A stretch of DNA of 6,306 nt from Ruminococcaceae bacterium UBA1785. GTDB lineage: Bacteria > Bacillota > Clostridia > Oscillospirales > Acutalibacteraceae. Below the pieces are notes generated by a model, which did no database searches, had not been told where the DNA came from, and saw nothing but the letters and a program-made list of their open reading frames with translations. Below are positions 1 through 5,227 of this stretch, in pieces (position 1 is the first letter of the stretch; each line of letters begins with the position of its first letter). A program made the translations under genes and the position numbers. Location: positions 1 through 6,306 of the forward strand of contig DCGF01000039.1 of assembly GCA_002314555.1 (NCBI GenBank). The letters are read 5' to 3'.

Positions 1-180
1 AGTTTTCAACATGGCATTTTGACGAATGCTTTGCTTTTTGTTTACAATTTTTATGAGGATTTATACCTCAGGACTGAATAGTTTCCAAAGCAGATTGTTT
101 GTGCATTCCTACAAAGTTTTCACGGGCTGTGAATAGTAACCTCAGAACAGAAAAAATTGATTTCTGTGAGTAAAAAAGAC
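1..180. other. Intergenic region upstream of the tRNA, no supported gene
   Basis: I see no coding region here. One plus-strand frame is open from base 1 to a TAG at 79-81 and could be the last 26 codons of a gene entering from the left, but nothing in its translation is recognisable. The stretch is AT-rich. It contains a short inverted repeat (TGAGG 54-58 with CCTCA 66-70) and an imperfect stem (CAGAAA near 148-153 with TTTCTG 161-166, flanked by CTCA/TGAG). Two short repeated words also occur: TGAATAGT at 75-82 and 130-137, and ACCTCAG-N-AC-N-GAA at 65-78 and 139-152. None has the T-run expected of a terminator, so I assign no function. Confidence 0.5.
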
Positions 181-209
181 TTGCATTTTTGGTTTCTATG
201 TGCTATGCT
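181..209 (+). promoter_or_regulatory. Sigma-A-type promoter of the tRNA-Arg gene
   Basis: A -35-like TTGCAT (181-186) is followed by a 17-base spacer and a -10-like TATGCT (204-209). The TG of an extended -10 precedes it at 201-202. The predicted transcription start is near 216, leaving a short leader before the mature tRNA 5' end at 232. An overlapping alternative -10, TATAGA at 209-214, also has an upstream TG but would sit too far from this -35. The spacing and its position directly before the tRNA make it the likely tRNA promoter. Confidence 0.6.
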
Positions 210-231
210 ATAGAAGCTCGATGAGCAAGAT

Positions 232-308
232 GCGCCGGTAGCTCAGTTGGATAGAGTGTCTGGCTACGAACCAGAAGGTCGGGGGTTCGAGTCCCTCCGG
301 GCGCGCCA
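232..308 (+). tRNA. tRNA-Arg, anticodon ACG
   Basis: A complete cloverleaf can be drawn: acceptor 5' strand 232-238, D-stem GCTC/GAGT (241-244/254-257), anticodon stem TCTGG/CCAGA (259-263/271-275) around loop CTACGAA, variable loop AGGTC, T-stem GGGGG/CCCTC (281-285/293-297) around TTCGAGT, acceptor 3' strand 298-304, discriminator G305 and an encoded CCA at 306-308. Anticodon ACG is at 266-268. In bacteria A34 of this tRNA is normally converted to inosine by TadA, so it would read CGU, CGC and CGA. One oddity is that acceptor pair 6:67 (bases 237 and 299) is G-G, a mismatch inside an otherwise paired stem. It is a single-gene unit with its own promoter and terminator. Confidence 0.95.
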
Positions 309-315
309 GTTAAAT

Positions 316-354
316 AAAAAAGAGTTCTACTTGTGTAGAACTCTTTTTTATTTT
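316..354 (+). terminator. Intrinsic terminator after tRNA-Arg, probably bidirectional
   Basis: A perfect inverted repeat pairs 316-330 with 335-349. The core is GAGTTCTAC/GTAGAACTC around a TTGT loop, extended by six A-T pairs. It is followed on the plus strand by T-rich sequence to 354, and it begins eight bases after the tRNA CCA. Because the stem carries A6 on one side and T6 on the other, it also has the form of a terminator for minus-strand transcripts coming from the L,D-transpeptidase gene that ends at 501. It therefore probably serves the two convergent units. Confidence 0.88.
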
Positions 355-481
355 GCGGCACCAGGAGGACCTCTCACTGGTTCGGTCTGCTAAGGTTGGT
401 CGCGGTCTAAAGCCCGCTCCACTTATCGCGGACGGCTCGAACGTTCACCGAAAGTTCGAGCCTGCGACCCTCCAGGCGCGC
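355..481. other. GC-rich self-complementary block, possible structured RNA or 3' UTR
   Basis: These 127 bases are about 64% G+C by hand count, well above the flanking DNA. Nested complementary arms are visible. GGCTCGAAC (434-442) pairs with GTTCGAGCC (454-462) around an 11-base loop. GGTCGC (398-403) pairs with GCGACC (464-469). The two ends, GGAGG (364-368) with CCTCC (469-473), extend outward with interruptions as GCGGC-A-CC against GG-C-GCGC; this end helix and the GGTCGC arm compete for C469. A plus-strand reading frame crosses the block from 353 but has no ribosome binding site and resembles no protein I know. The block lies between the stop of the L,D-transpeptidase gene and the shared terminator, so on the minus strand it would be that mRNA's 3' UTR. 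It does not match 5S rRNA, 4.5S/SRP RNA or tmRNA as I remember them. Which strand is expressed, if either, is not shown. Confidence 0.4.
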
Positions 482-500
482 ATCATTAATATTTACAGAA

Positions 501-1271
501 TTATTTGTTCCAAGGGTTCTCTGGGTCGGGGTCGGTTGGGTCCCAGCCACGGCGAGAATCGTTTACGTCAATCTTTGTAGTCTTTGGCTTACCAAGTGGG
601 CCTGGAAGTGGGCTGTCATAGATAGTTACAACCGTGTTAAAAGTGAGGTTGTCAAAGAGCCATTTTGCGTCAGCTACGCAGAGACGAACACATCCAAGGG
701 ATGCAGGACTACCAAGTTTGTTATATTCCTCATATTCGAGATCACCTTTATCTCTGGTGTTATAACAGACAGAGTGGAACCAAATAGCGCCCTTGATACG
801 GATTGTATACTGACCTTCTGAACGGTCAACCATAGTTAGCCACTCATATTTATCCTGGGTCACAAATGTACCTGTAGGTGTTTCGTTACCCTCTTTACCA
901 CATGAGCAAGCAAATGCTTTGACAGGTTTTGTGAACTGACCATTGTCGTCTTTTTCATAGACAGTAACTACATTCATCTGTCTGTTTACAGCTACACAAT
1001 ACTTTCCAGTATATCCGTTATATGGCTTAAAGAGAATTGAACCATCAGGGTTTACTGTTACACCTGTGTCAGTAACAGTAGTTGTCTCGGCCATAGTTGT
1101 AGTCTCAGCTTCAGTTGTAGTAGTTGTAGCTGCAGGAGCTTCTGTTGCTTCTGTAGTTTTAGCGGTTGTGTCACCTTTGCTTTTAAACTTGGCGCTTAAG
1201 TACACACCACCAACAACAAGTGCGAAAACAAGTATTAACGCTATAGCTTTAATAATGATACGTTTTTTCAT
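501..1271 (-). CDS. Membrane-anchored L,D-transpeptidase (YkuD/ErfK family)
   Basis: The 256-residue protein is predicted to form 3-3 cross-links in peptidoglycan, or attach proteins to it, outside the membrane. Residues 1-4 are basic (MKKR), and about 5-25 form one hydrophobic segment that serves as a membrane anchor or uncleaved signal. Residues 33-70 are a low-complexity Thr/Glu/Ala linker. The YkuD catalytic domain spans about 90-220. It has His166 in WFHS and the signature S191-L-G-C194-V-R196, where Cys194 is the expected nucleophile and Arg196 the conserved arginine. The short tail is Asp/Pro-rich (DPTDPDPENPW). The ATG at 1271 is preceded by TTGAGG seven bases upstream, so the start is well supported. 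It lies 36 bases after the C_GCAxxG_C_C gene and is probably the last gene of the minus-strand operon, ending at the terminator at 316-349. Family assignment is secure; the exact physiological reaction is inferred. Confidence 0.93.
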   Translation of the reverse strand: MKKRIIIKAIALILVFALVVGGVYLSAKFKSKGDTTAKTTEATEAPAATTTTTEAETTTMAETTTVTDTGVTVNPDGSILFKPYNGYTGKYCVAVNRQMNVVTVYEKDDNGQFTKPVKAFACSCGKEGNETPTGTFVTQDKYEWLTMVDRSEGQYTIRIKGAIWFHSVCYNTRDKGDLEYEEYNKLGSPASLGCVRLCVADAKWLFDNLTFNTVVTIYDSPLPGPLGKPKTTKIDVNDSRRGWDPTDPDPENPWNK

Positions 1272-1307
1272 AGGTATACCTCAATGCGTTTTGCCTATTT
1301 GCCTACA

Positions 1308-1754
1308 TTAATTATGAGTGTTTATATACTCTTCAAGTATTTCAGCTGCGTAACCAACAAGCTGGTTACATGGGCGCTTCTTGTAAAACTCAGGTGTGCG
1401 AGCAGTTGGCTCCGGAGCGCTGTCTACGCCGTTATTTAATTTAAGCAGTTCACGACAAACTATTGAGCCGTTTTCTGCTTCATATTTTTTAGCTAGTTCC
1501 TGTACTCTTGCATAATGCTCTGCCTTACCTTTTCCTGGATCATCAGTTCCATAAATAAGACCAAGAATAATAGCCATGCCAGAAACCGCGCCACATACCT
1601 CGCGCATGCGACCAAGTCCGCCACCAAATGACAAAGCCATTTTAGCGATAGTCTTTTCATCTACATCAGTGAGGTCAGCAAAAGCCAATGCTACTGCTTG
1701 ACTACAGTTATATCCGCTCTCGAAGAGCTCCATTGCATGTTCTTTTCTAGTCAT
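1308..1754 (-). CDS. C_GCAxxG_C_C family putative redox-active protein
   Basis: This 148-residue protein has the hallmarks of the C_GCAxxG_C_C family, small proteins of clostridia and other anaerobes thought to be redox-active or metal-binding but without an established reaction. The pattern is GYNCSQAV (Cys17), FGGGLGRMREVCGAVSG (residues 43-59, Cys54), Cys100 in IVCRELL and Cys129 in KKRPCNQLV, followed by a helical AAEILEEY end. All four family cysteines are present and the length is typical. I start it at the ATG at 1754, which has GGTGAT four bases upstream, a good match to the 16S anti-SD. A TTG at 1769 would add five residues (MLVIF) but falls at the base of a hairpin and lacks a ribosome binding site. 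The upstream small gene ends 44 bases before this start. No signal peptide is seen, so it is probably cytoplasmic. Confidence 0.9.
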   Translation of the reverse strand: MTRKEHAMELFESGYNCSQAVALAFADLTDVDEKTIAKMALSFGGGLGRMREVCGAVSGMAIILGLIYGTDDPGKGKAEHYARVQELAKKYEAENGSIVCRELLKLNNGVDSAPEPTARTPEFYKKRPCNQLVGYAAEILEEYINTHN

Positions 1755-1758
1755 AAAT

Positions 1759-1764
1759 ATCACC
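1759..1764 (-). promoter_or_regulatory. Ribosome binding site fixing the start at 1754
   Basis: On the minus strand this reads GGTGAT, complementary to the AUCACC part of the 16S rRNA 3' end, four bases before the ATG at 1752-1754. It is the reason for preferring this start over the TTG at 1767-1769, which would place the ribosome binding site inside the coding sequence. Confidence 0.7.
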
Positions 1765-1769
1765 AACAA

Positions 1770-1794
1770 AACCCTGGAGGAAAACTCCAGGGTT
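1770..1794 (-). terminator. Hairpin between the small gene and the C_GCAxxG_C_C gene: weak terminator or attenuator
   Basis: A perfect 10-base inverted repeat, AACCCTGGAG (1770-1779) and CTCCAGGGTT (1785-1794), closes a five-base loop. Read on the minus strand, the hairpin begins four bases after the stop codon of the 75-residue gene. It is followed by only a short T-run (TTTTG, counting the last stem bases), then the ribosome binding site of the next gene. This suggests partial termination or RNA stabilisation between operon members. Read on the plus strand it is followed by ATTTTT and looks a better terminator, but no plus-strand gene precedes it. Confidence 0.5.
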
Positions 1795-1798
1795 ATTT

Positions 1799-2026
1799 TT
1801 AATCGTTAGGGCTCCAGCCCGACCAATCCATTAAAAACTGGATAAGGTTTTGATCAACGCCAATCTTATAGTAAGTTGGCTCTGGCTCTTTAAGTTTTTT
1901 CCAATCAAAAGGTTTACCCTGTGCGCGGTCATGCGCATAGAGTTCAACAAAAGCCCAAAATGCTTTTTGAAGCTCTTTATTAATTTTAAGAAGCAGTTCT
2001 AAAATCTTTTTTAACTGTTCTTTCAT
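1799..2026 (-). CDS. Small protein of unknown function, 75 residues
   Basis: I do not recognise this protein. It is charged and looks largely helical at the N-terminus: residues 1-20 are a Lys/Glu/Leu pattern (KEQLKKILELLLKINKEL) fit for an amphipathic helix or short coiled coil. Next is an aromatic stretch (AFWAFVELYAHD), a Lys/Pro-rich middle (KPFDWKKLKEPEP) and a Trp-containing end (LMDWSGWSPND). There is no signal peptide, no cysteine and no full membrane segment, so it is probably cytoplasmic. The evidence that it is real is a strong ribosome binding site (AAAAGGTGAT, ending four bases before the ATG), an extended -10 promoter upstream, and a place in a co-directional series with short gaps. 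It starts 45 bases after the glycosylase stop. The protein has no function that I can name. Confidence 0.72.
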   Translation of the reverse strand: MKEQLKKILELLLKINKELQKAFWAFVELYAHDRAQGKPFDWKKLKEPEPTYYKIGVDQNLIQFLMDWSGWSPND

Positions 2027-2056
2027 CTAAATCACCTTTTAATAATCTGTGCCATT

Positions 2057-2065
2057 ATTATAGCA
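2057..2065 (-). promoter_or_regulatory. Extended -10 promoter for the 75-residue gene and genes downstream
   Basis: On the minus strand this reads TGCTATAAT: a perfect TATAAT (2057-2062) with the TG of an extended -10. The -35 region, 17 bases upstream, is TTTCTA (2080-2085), a poor match, and lies inside the end of the glycosylase gene. Extended -10 promoters tolerate a weak -35. Transcription would start near 2050, about 24 bases before the ATG at 2026. It would let the three downstream genes be expressed independently of the glycosylase. Confidence 0.6.
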
Positions 2066-2071
2066 CAAAGC

Positions 2072-2623
2072 TTATAAATTAGAAATAAGGTTTGAAATTT
2101 TCTCTATATCAGCCTCAAATAAAGGCTTGTTATTTATATTTCGAAGAATTGCAGCTGGATGGAAAGTTGCAGTATACTTTCTACCATCTATTTCAAATAT
2201 CTCTCCATGCTGTTTAGTGACTTTAAAGTCTTTTCCAAGGAAGTAGCTTGCTGAAACTCTACCGAGACAAACGATGATTTTTGGATTAACTATCTCTATC
2301 TGCTTTAAAAGATATCCTATGCAAGCTTCCTTTTCATCAGTCTTTGGATCCCTGTTTTCAGGAGGTCTGCACTTAACCATGTTTGCTATATAGATGTTTT
2401 TTTCACGGCTCAGTCCCTGCTTTTCAAGGCACTCGTCTAGGAGTTTTCCACCCCTACCAATGAAAGGCCTACCCTCTCTGTCCTCGTTCTCTCCAGGTCC
2501 TTCGCCGATAATAAACACGTCCGCGTTTTCGACTCCTTCGCCAAAAACCAGATTATTTCTAGTGCTGTAAAGTCTACAGCCTTTACATTCTGAACATTCC
2601 TGTCTAAGTTCTTCAAGTTTCAT
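2072..2623 (-). CDS. Family 4 uracil-DNA glycosylase (iron-sulfur type)
   Basis: The 183-residue protein is predicted to excise uracil from DNA, the first step of base excision repair after cytosine deamination or dUMP incorporation. It matches family 4 (UDGa) glycosylases, which carry a 4Fe-4S cluster. Four cysteines fall in the expected arrangement: Cys13 and Cys16 (CKGC), Cys85 (VKCRPPENRDP) and Cys101 (EACIGYL). Active-site motif 1 is G40-E-G-P-G44 followed by ENEDREGRPFIGRGG; motif 2 is H155-P-A-A158. Length is typical for the family. The ATG at 2623 has AGAGG nine bases upstream. An earlier ATG at 2628 gives an immediate stop and is not used. It is the first gene of the minus-strand series and faces htpG across a 132-base divergent region. 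The family is secure; substrate range beyond uracil is not visible. Confidence 0.95.
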   Translation of the reverse strand: MKLEELRQECSECKGCRLYSTRNNLVFGEGVENADVFIIGEGPGENEDREGRPFIGRGGKLLDECLEKQGLSREKNIYIANMVKCRPPENRDPKTDEKEACIGYLLKQIEIVNPKIIVCLGRVSASYFLGKDFKVTKQHGEIFEIDGRKYTATFHPAAILRNINNKPLFEADIEKISNLISNL

Positions 2624-2648
2624 ACCATTTTACCTCTTCGCTTAATAT

Positions 2649-2675
2649 ATCATATTTTTAAAATTATGTAACCAA
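2649..2675 (-). promoter_or_regulatory. Possible promoter for the uracil-DNA glycosylase gene
   Basis: On the minus strand TATGAT (2649-2654) is a five-of-six match to the -10 consensus. The best -35 is TTGGTT (2670-2675), with a spacer of only 15 bases. TATATT (2644-2649) is an alternative -10. The gene must have a promoter in this AT-rich divergent gap, but this placement is tentative. Confidence 0.3.
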
Positions 2676-2690
2676 TTTTGTTTAACAAAA
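2676..2690. promoter_or_regulatory. Palindrome over the htpG -35: candidate operator
   Basis: TTTTGTT-T-AACAAAA is a perfect 15-base palindrome (seven-base arms, one central base). It overlaps the htpG -35 hexamer at 2682-2687 and lies just upstream of the possible glycosylase -35. A protein bound here would block RNA polymerase at htpG. The sequence is not CIRCE (TTAGCACTC-N9-GAGTGCTAA) or a CtsR heptad repeat (GGTCAAA). The binding protein is unknown, and AT-rich palindromes of this size can arise by chance. Confidence 0.4.
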
Positions 2691-2710
2691 GGATTCTTTT
2701 GTGCTATTAT
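2682..2710 (+). promoter_or_regulatory. Promoter of htpG operon
   Basis: TTAACA (2682-2687, one mismatch to the -35 consensus), a 17-base spacer and TATTAT (2705-2710) preceded by the TG of an extended -10 (2702-2703) form a near-ideal vegetative promoter. Transcription would start near 2717, giving a leader of about 39 bases before the htpG ATG. Its position shows that the in-frame TTG at 2678 cannot be the translation start. It probably drives htpG, pduL and the alanyl-tRNA editing gene together. Confidence 0.72.
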
Positions 2711-2739
2711 ATATGGCGAGTTTATGGTGAATATATAAA

Positions 2740-2745
2740 AAGGAG
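2740..2745 (+). promoter_or_regulatory. Ribosome binding site fixing the htpG start at 2756
   Basis: AAGGAG ends ten bases before the ATG at 2756-2758. The protein beginning there (MRKKQFKAESKRL) aligns with the normal N-terminus of HtpG. The reading frame is open 26 codons further upstream, but those codons overlap the promoter. Confidence 0.8.
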
Positions 2746-2755
2746 ATTTTTTACA

Positions 2756-4642
2756 ATGCGTAAAAAACAGTTTAAAGCGGAATCAAAGAGACTTATGGAT
2801 ATGATGATTAACAGCATCTATACCAACAAAGAGATCTTCCTCCGCGAGATTATTTCTAATGCAAGTGATGCTATTGATAAGCTTGCTTTTCTGTCTTTGA
2901 CGGATGATAAAGTTGGAATTGATCGCTCCGATTTTGCTATCACCCTTACAATTGACAAAGAGAACCGTACATTGACTGTATCTGATAACGGTATCGGTAT
3001 GAGTGCAGACGAGCTTGAGAATAATCTCGGTGTTATCGCAAGTTCTGGCAGCCGTCGTTTCTGCCAAGAAAACGAAAATGCCGACCTCTCTGACACAGAG
3101 ATTATCGGTCAGTTCGGTGTAGGCTTCTACTCAGCATTTATGGTAGCAGATAAGATTACCGTTATTACAAAGAAATATGGTGAGGCACAGGCTTATAAAT
3201 GGGAATCAGAAGGCATCGACGGTTACACTGTTGAACCTTGTGAGCGTGACAGCATCGGCACAGATGTAATCATGCACATCAAAGAAGATGGTGACGTAGC
3301 TGATGAATACTCACAGTACATTCGTGAATACCCACTTACAAAACTTATTAAGAAGTATTCCGACTACATCCGCTTCCCTATCAAACTTTTAATGCCACAC
3401 CCAGAACTTAAGGAAGGTTCCACAGAAGAGAACCCAGAATATGAAGAAGTTTTTGAACTTGAGACATTAAACTCAATGGTTCCAATCTGGCATAAGAAAA
3501 AGAACGATGTAACTTCTGAAGAATATAACCAGTATTATCATGAGCATTGGATGGATCAGAATCCTCCTGCTTGTACAATTCCTATCTCTACAGAAGGTAC
3601 AGTATCATACGAAGCATTGATCTTCGTTCCTTCACAGGCACAGACCCAGTACTACACTGATGACTTTAAAAAAGGTCTCCAGCTCTATAGCTCAGGCGTA
3701 ATGATTATGGACAGTTGTGAAGACTTAGTTCCAGAACCATTCAACTTCATCCGTGGTGTAGTTGAGTCCCCTGACCTCTCTCTCAACATCTCTCGTGAGA
3801 TGCTTCAGCAGTCTAGGCAACTCTCAGCTATAAAAAGTCACATTGAGAAAAAGGTTAAAACAGAACTTAAGAAACTTCTCGAAAACGACCGTGAAAGTTA
3901 CGAAAGTTTCTTTAAATACTTTGGCCGTCACTTAAAGGTAAATCTCCTTGATAGCTTTGGCCAAAACAAAGAACTTATCTCTGATCTTCTCCTCTTCTAC
4001 TCATCAACTGAGAAGAAGCTTGTATCACTTGAAGAATATGTAAACAGGATGCCAGAGGACCAAAAGTACATTTACTATGCTACTGGAGAATCTGTAACAT
4101 CTGTTGATAATCTTCCACAGACAGAGATTGTTAAAGATCACAACATGGAACTTCTCTACCTTGTAGATCCAGGTGATGAATTCATCCCTGGCATGCTTCA
4201 AAGCTTTATGGAGAAGGAATTCCGTTCAATCGATGACAAAGACTTAGGTTTCGAAGATGAGAAGAGCGAATCAGATTCATCTATCTATAAAGAGACTTTT
4301 GACTTCATCAAAGAAACTCTCGGCGATAAGGTTGACGAAGTAAAAGCTACTAACCGTCTTAGAAGTCACCCGGTCTGCATCAGCAGTGGTGATGGCATCA
4401 CATTTGAGATGGAAAAATACTTCGGTGCCATCCAACCAGGTGGAATCGGTGCAAAAGCTAAACGTATACTTGAATTTAACATCGAGCACGACGCATTTAA
4501 GGCTCTTGATACAGCGCGCATCACCGACCCTGAGAAAGCAAAGAAATTCACTGAGATTCTCTATAACCAGGCCCTTCTTATTGCAGGTCTCCCAATAGAG
4601 AACCCAACTCAGTATACAGATCTTTTAGTATCACTATTTTAA
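2756..4642 (+). CDS. htpG: Molecular chaperone HtpG (bacterial Hsp90)
   Basis: The 628-residue protein is a cytoplasmic ATP-dependent chaperone that works as a homodimer on partly folded clients. The N-terminal GHKL ATPase domain shows the helix with Glu31, Asn35 and Asp39 (LREIISNASDAIDKL), the DNGIGM motif at 77-82 and the lid glycines in GQFGVGFYSAFMVAD (118-132). The middle domain contains VPIWHKKKNDVTSEEYNQYY and Arg347 in LNISREMLQQ, which corresponds to the catalytic-loop arginine of the family. The C-terminal dimerisation region includes KRILEFNIEHDAFKAL; no MEEVD tail is present, as expected for bacteria. Length matches the family and the frame is intact. The start at 2756 is set by the ribosome binding site and promoter. 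The next gene follows after 15 bases, so it is the first gene of an operon. Regulation may involve the palindrome at 2676-2690. Confidence 0.98.
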   Translation: MRKKQFKAESKRLMDMMINSIYTNKEIFLREIISNASDAIDKLAFLSLTDDKVGIDRSDFAITLTIDKENRTLTVSDNGIGMSADELENNLGVIASSGSRRFCQENENADLSDTEIIGQFGVGFYSAFMVADKITVITKKYGEAQAYKWESEGIDGYTVEPCERDSIGTDVIMHIKEDGDVADEYSQYIREYPLTKLIKKYSDYIRFPIKLLMPHPELKEGSTEENPEYEEVFELETLNSMVPIWHKKKNDVTSEEYNQYYHEHWMDQNPPACTIPISTEGTVSYEALIFVPSQAQTQYYTDDFKKGLQLYSSGVMIMDSCEDLVPEPFNFIRGVVESPDLSLNISREMLQQSRQLSAIKSHIEKKVKTELKKLLENDRESYESFFKYFGRHLKVNLLDSFGQNKELISDLLLFYSSTEKKLVSLEEYVNRMPEDQKYIYYATGESVTSVDNLPQTEIVKDHNMELLYLVDPGDEFIPGMLQSFMEKEFRSIDDKDLGFEDEKSESDSSIYKETFDFIKETLGDKVDEVKATNRLRSHPVCISSGDGITFEMEKYFGAIQPGGIGAKAKRILEFNIEHDAFKALDTARITDPEKAKKFTEILYNQALLIAGLPIENPTQYTDLLVSLF

Positions 4643-4657
4643 ATTCGGAGGAAAAAA

Positions 4658-5227
4658 ATGAAAATCTTACTCGAAACATCAGCCCGTCACGTTCACGTAT
4701 CAAGAGAAGTCCTCGACATTCTCTACGGTGAAGGATATGAACTCACTAACAAAAAAGACCTCTCCCAGCCAGGTCAGTTCGCCTGCGAAGAGAGAGTTGC
4801 AGTTATAGGACCAAAGAATCAGTTCCCATCTGTTTCAATCCTTGGACCATGCCGCCCATACACACAGGTTGAAATCTCTATGTCCGAAGCACGCACACTT
4901 GGTATTACAGCTCCTGTTCGTATGTCAGGTGACCTTGAGGGCTCAGGCGCTTGTAAGCTTGTTGGACCAAAGGGCGAAGTTGAACTTGATAAGGGTGTAA
5001 TTATAGCAAAGCGTCATCTCCACGCTCTCCCAAGTGAGGCAGAGGAACTTGGCGTTAAAGACGGCGAAATCATTAAGATTAAAGTTGAGACAGAAGAACG
5101 TTCACTCATCTTTGACGACGTTATCGCTAGAGTTACAGAGTCATCTGGTCTCGCTATTCACATCGATACTGATGAAGCTAATGCCTGTGGTTCTGTTCCA
5201 GGCCTTATGGTAGAAGTAGTTAAATGA
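4658..5227 (+). CDS. pduL: PduL-type phosphate acyltransferase (phosphotransacylase)
   Basis: The 189-residue protein belongs to the PduL family, which interconverts acyl-CoA plus phosphate with acyl-phosphate plus CoA (propanoyl- or acetyl-). Diagnostic segments are SARHVHVSRE (His11, His13), QPGQFACEE (37-45), ILGPCRPYTQVEIS (61-74), PVRMSGD (86-92), GVIIAKRHLHALP (113-125, His120 and His122) and AIHIDTDEANAC (166-177, His168). The histidines correspond to the zinc-binding pattern of the family, although I assign individual ligands only by position. The protein begins directly at the catalytic domain with no N-terminal encapsulation helix, and no microcompartment shell genes are nearby. It is therefore probably a soluble enzyme replacing Pta in acetate formation with acetate kinase (inference). 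GGAGG lies six bases before the ATG. It sits 15 bases after htpG and overlaps the next gene by four bases. Confidence 0.93.
   Translation: MKILLETSARHVHVSREVLDILYGEGYELTNKKDLSQPGQFACEERVAVIGPKNQFPSVSILGPCRPYTQVEISMSEARTLGITAPVRMSGDLEGSGACKLVGPKGEVELDKGVIIAKRHLHALPSEAEELGVKDGEIIKIKVETEERSLIFDDVIARVTESSGLAIHIDTDEANACGSVPGLMVEVVK

Noticed and set aside
54..70. TGAGG/CCTCA stem as a terminator of an unseen upstream gene
   Set aside because: The five-base stem has no following T-run and there is no supported upstream gene.
355..481. 5S rRNA, SRP RNA or an intact second tRNA
   Set aside because: The conserved internal words of 5S and SRP RNA (for example the GGAAGGAAGCAGC-type loop) are absent, and no cloverleaf with a proper anticodon arm can be drawn on either strand.
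353..580. Plus-strand 75-codon open frame across the GC-rich block and the end of the L,D-transpeptidase gene
   Set aside because: It has no ribosome binding site or recognisable product, begins inside the terminator T-run, and its second half is antisense to the secure transpeptidase C-terminus. The FEPAT-like peptide is typical of translated tRNA-like or structured sequence.
1066..1311. Plus-strand 81-codon open frame opposite the transpeptidase N-terminus
   Set aside because: It is a low-complexity Val/Ser run created by the Thr-rich linker codons read antisense; no promoter or ribosome binding site fits it.
1755..1769. Five-residue extension of the C_GCAxxG_C_C protein from a TTG
   Set aside because: It has no ribosome binding site and overlaps the hairpin base; the ATG at 1754 has a good SD.
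2678..2755. 26-residue N-terminal extension of HtpG from a TTG
   Set aside because: The promoter -35 and -10 lie inside this stretch, the real SD is at 2740-2745, and known HtpG proteins start near MRKKQFKAES.
2783..3096. Two overlapping minus-strand open frames inside htpG
   Set aside because: They lie wholly antisense to the conserved ATPase domain with no plausible start signals or family resemblance.
4277..4598. Minus- and plus-strand short frames within the htpG C-terminal region
   Set aside because: They are out-of-frame shadows of a continuous, well-conserved HtpG reading frame.
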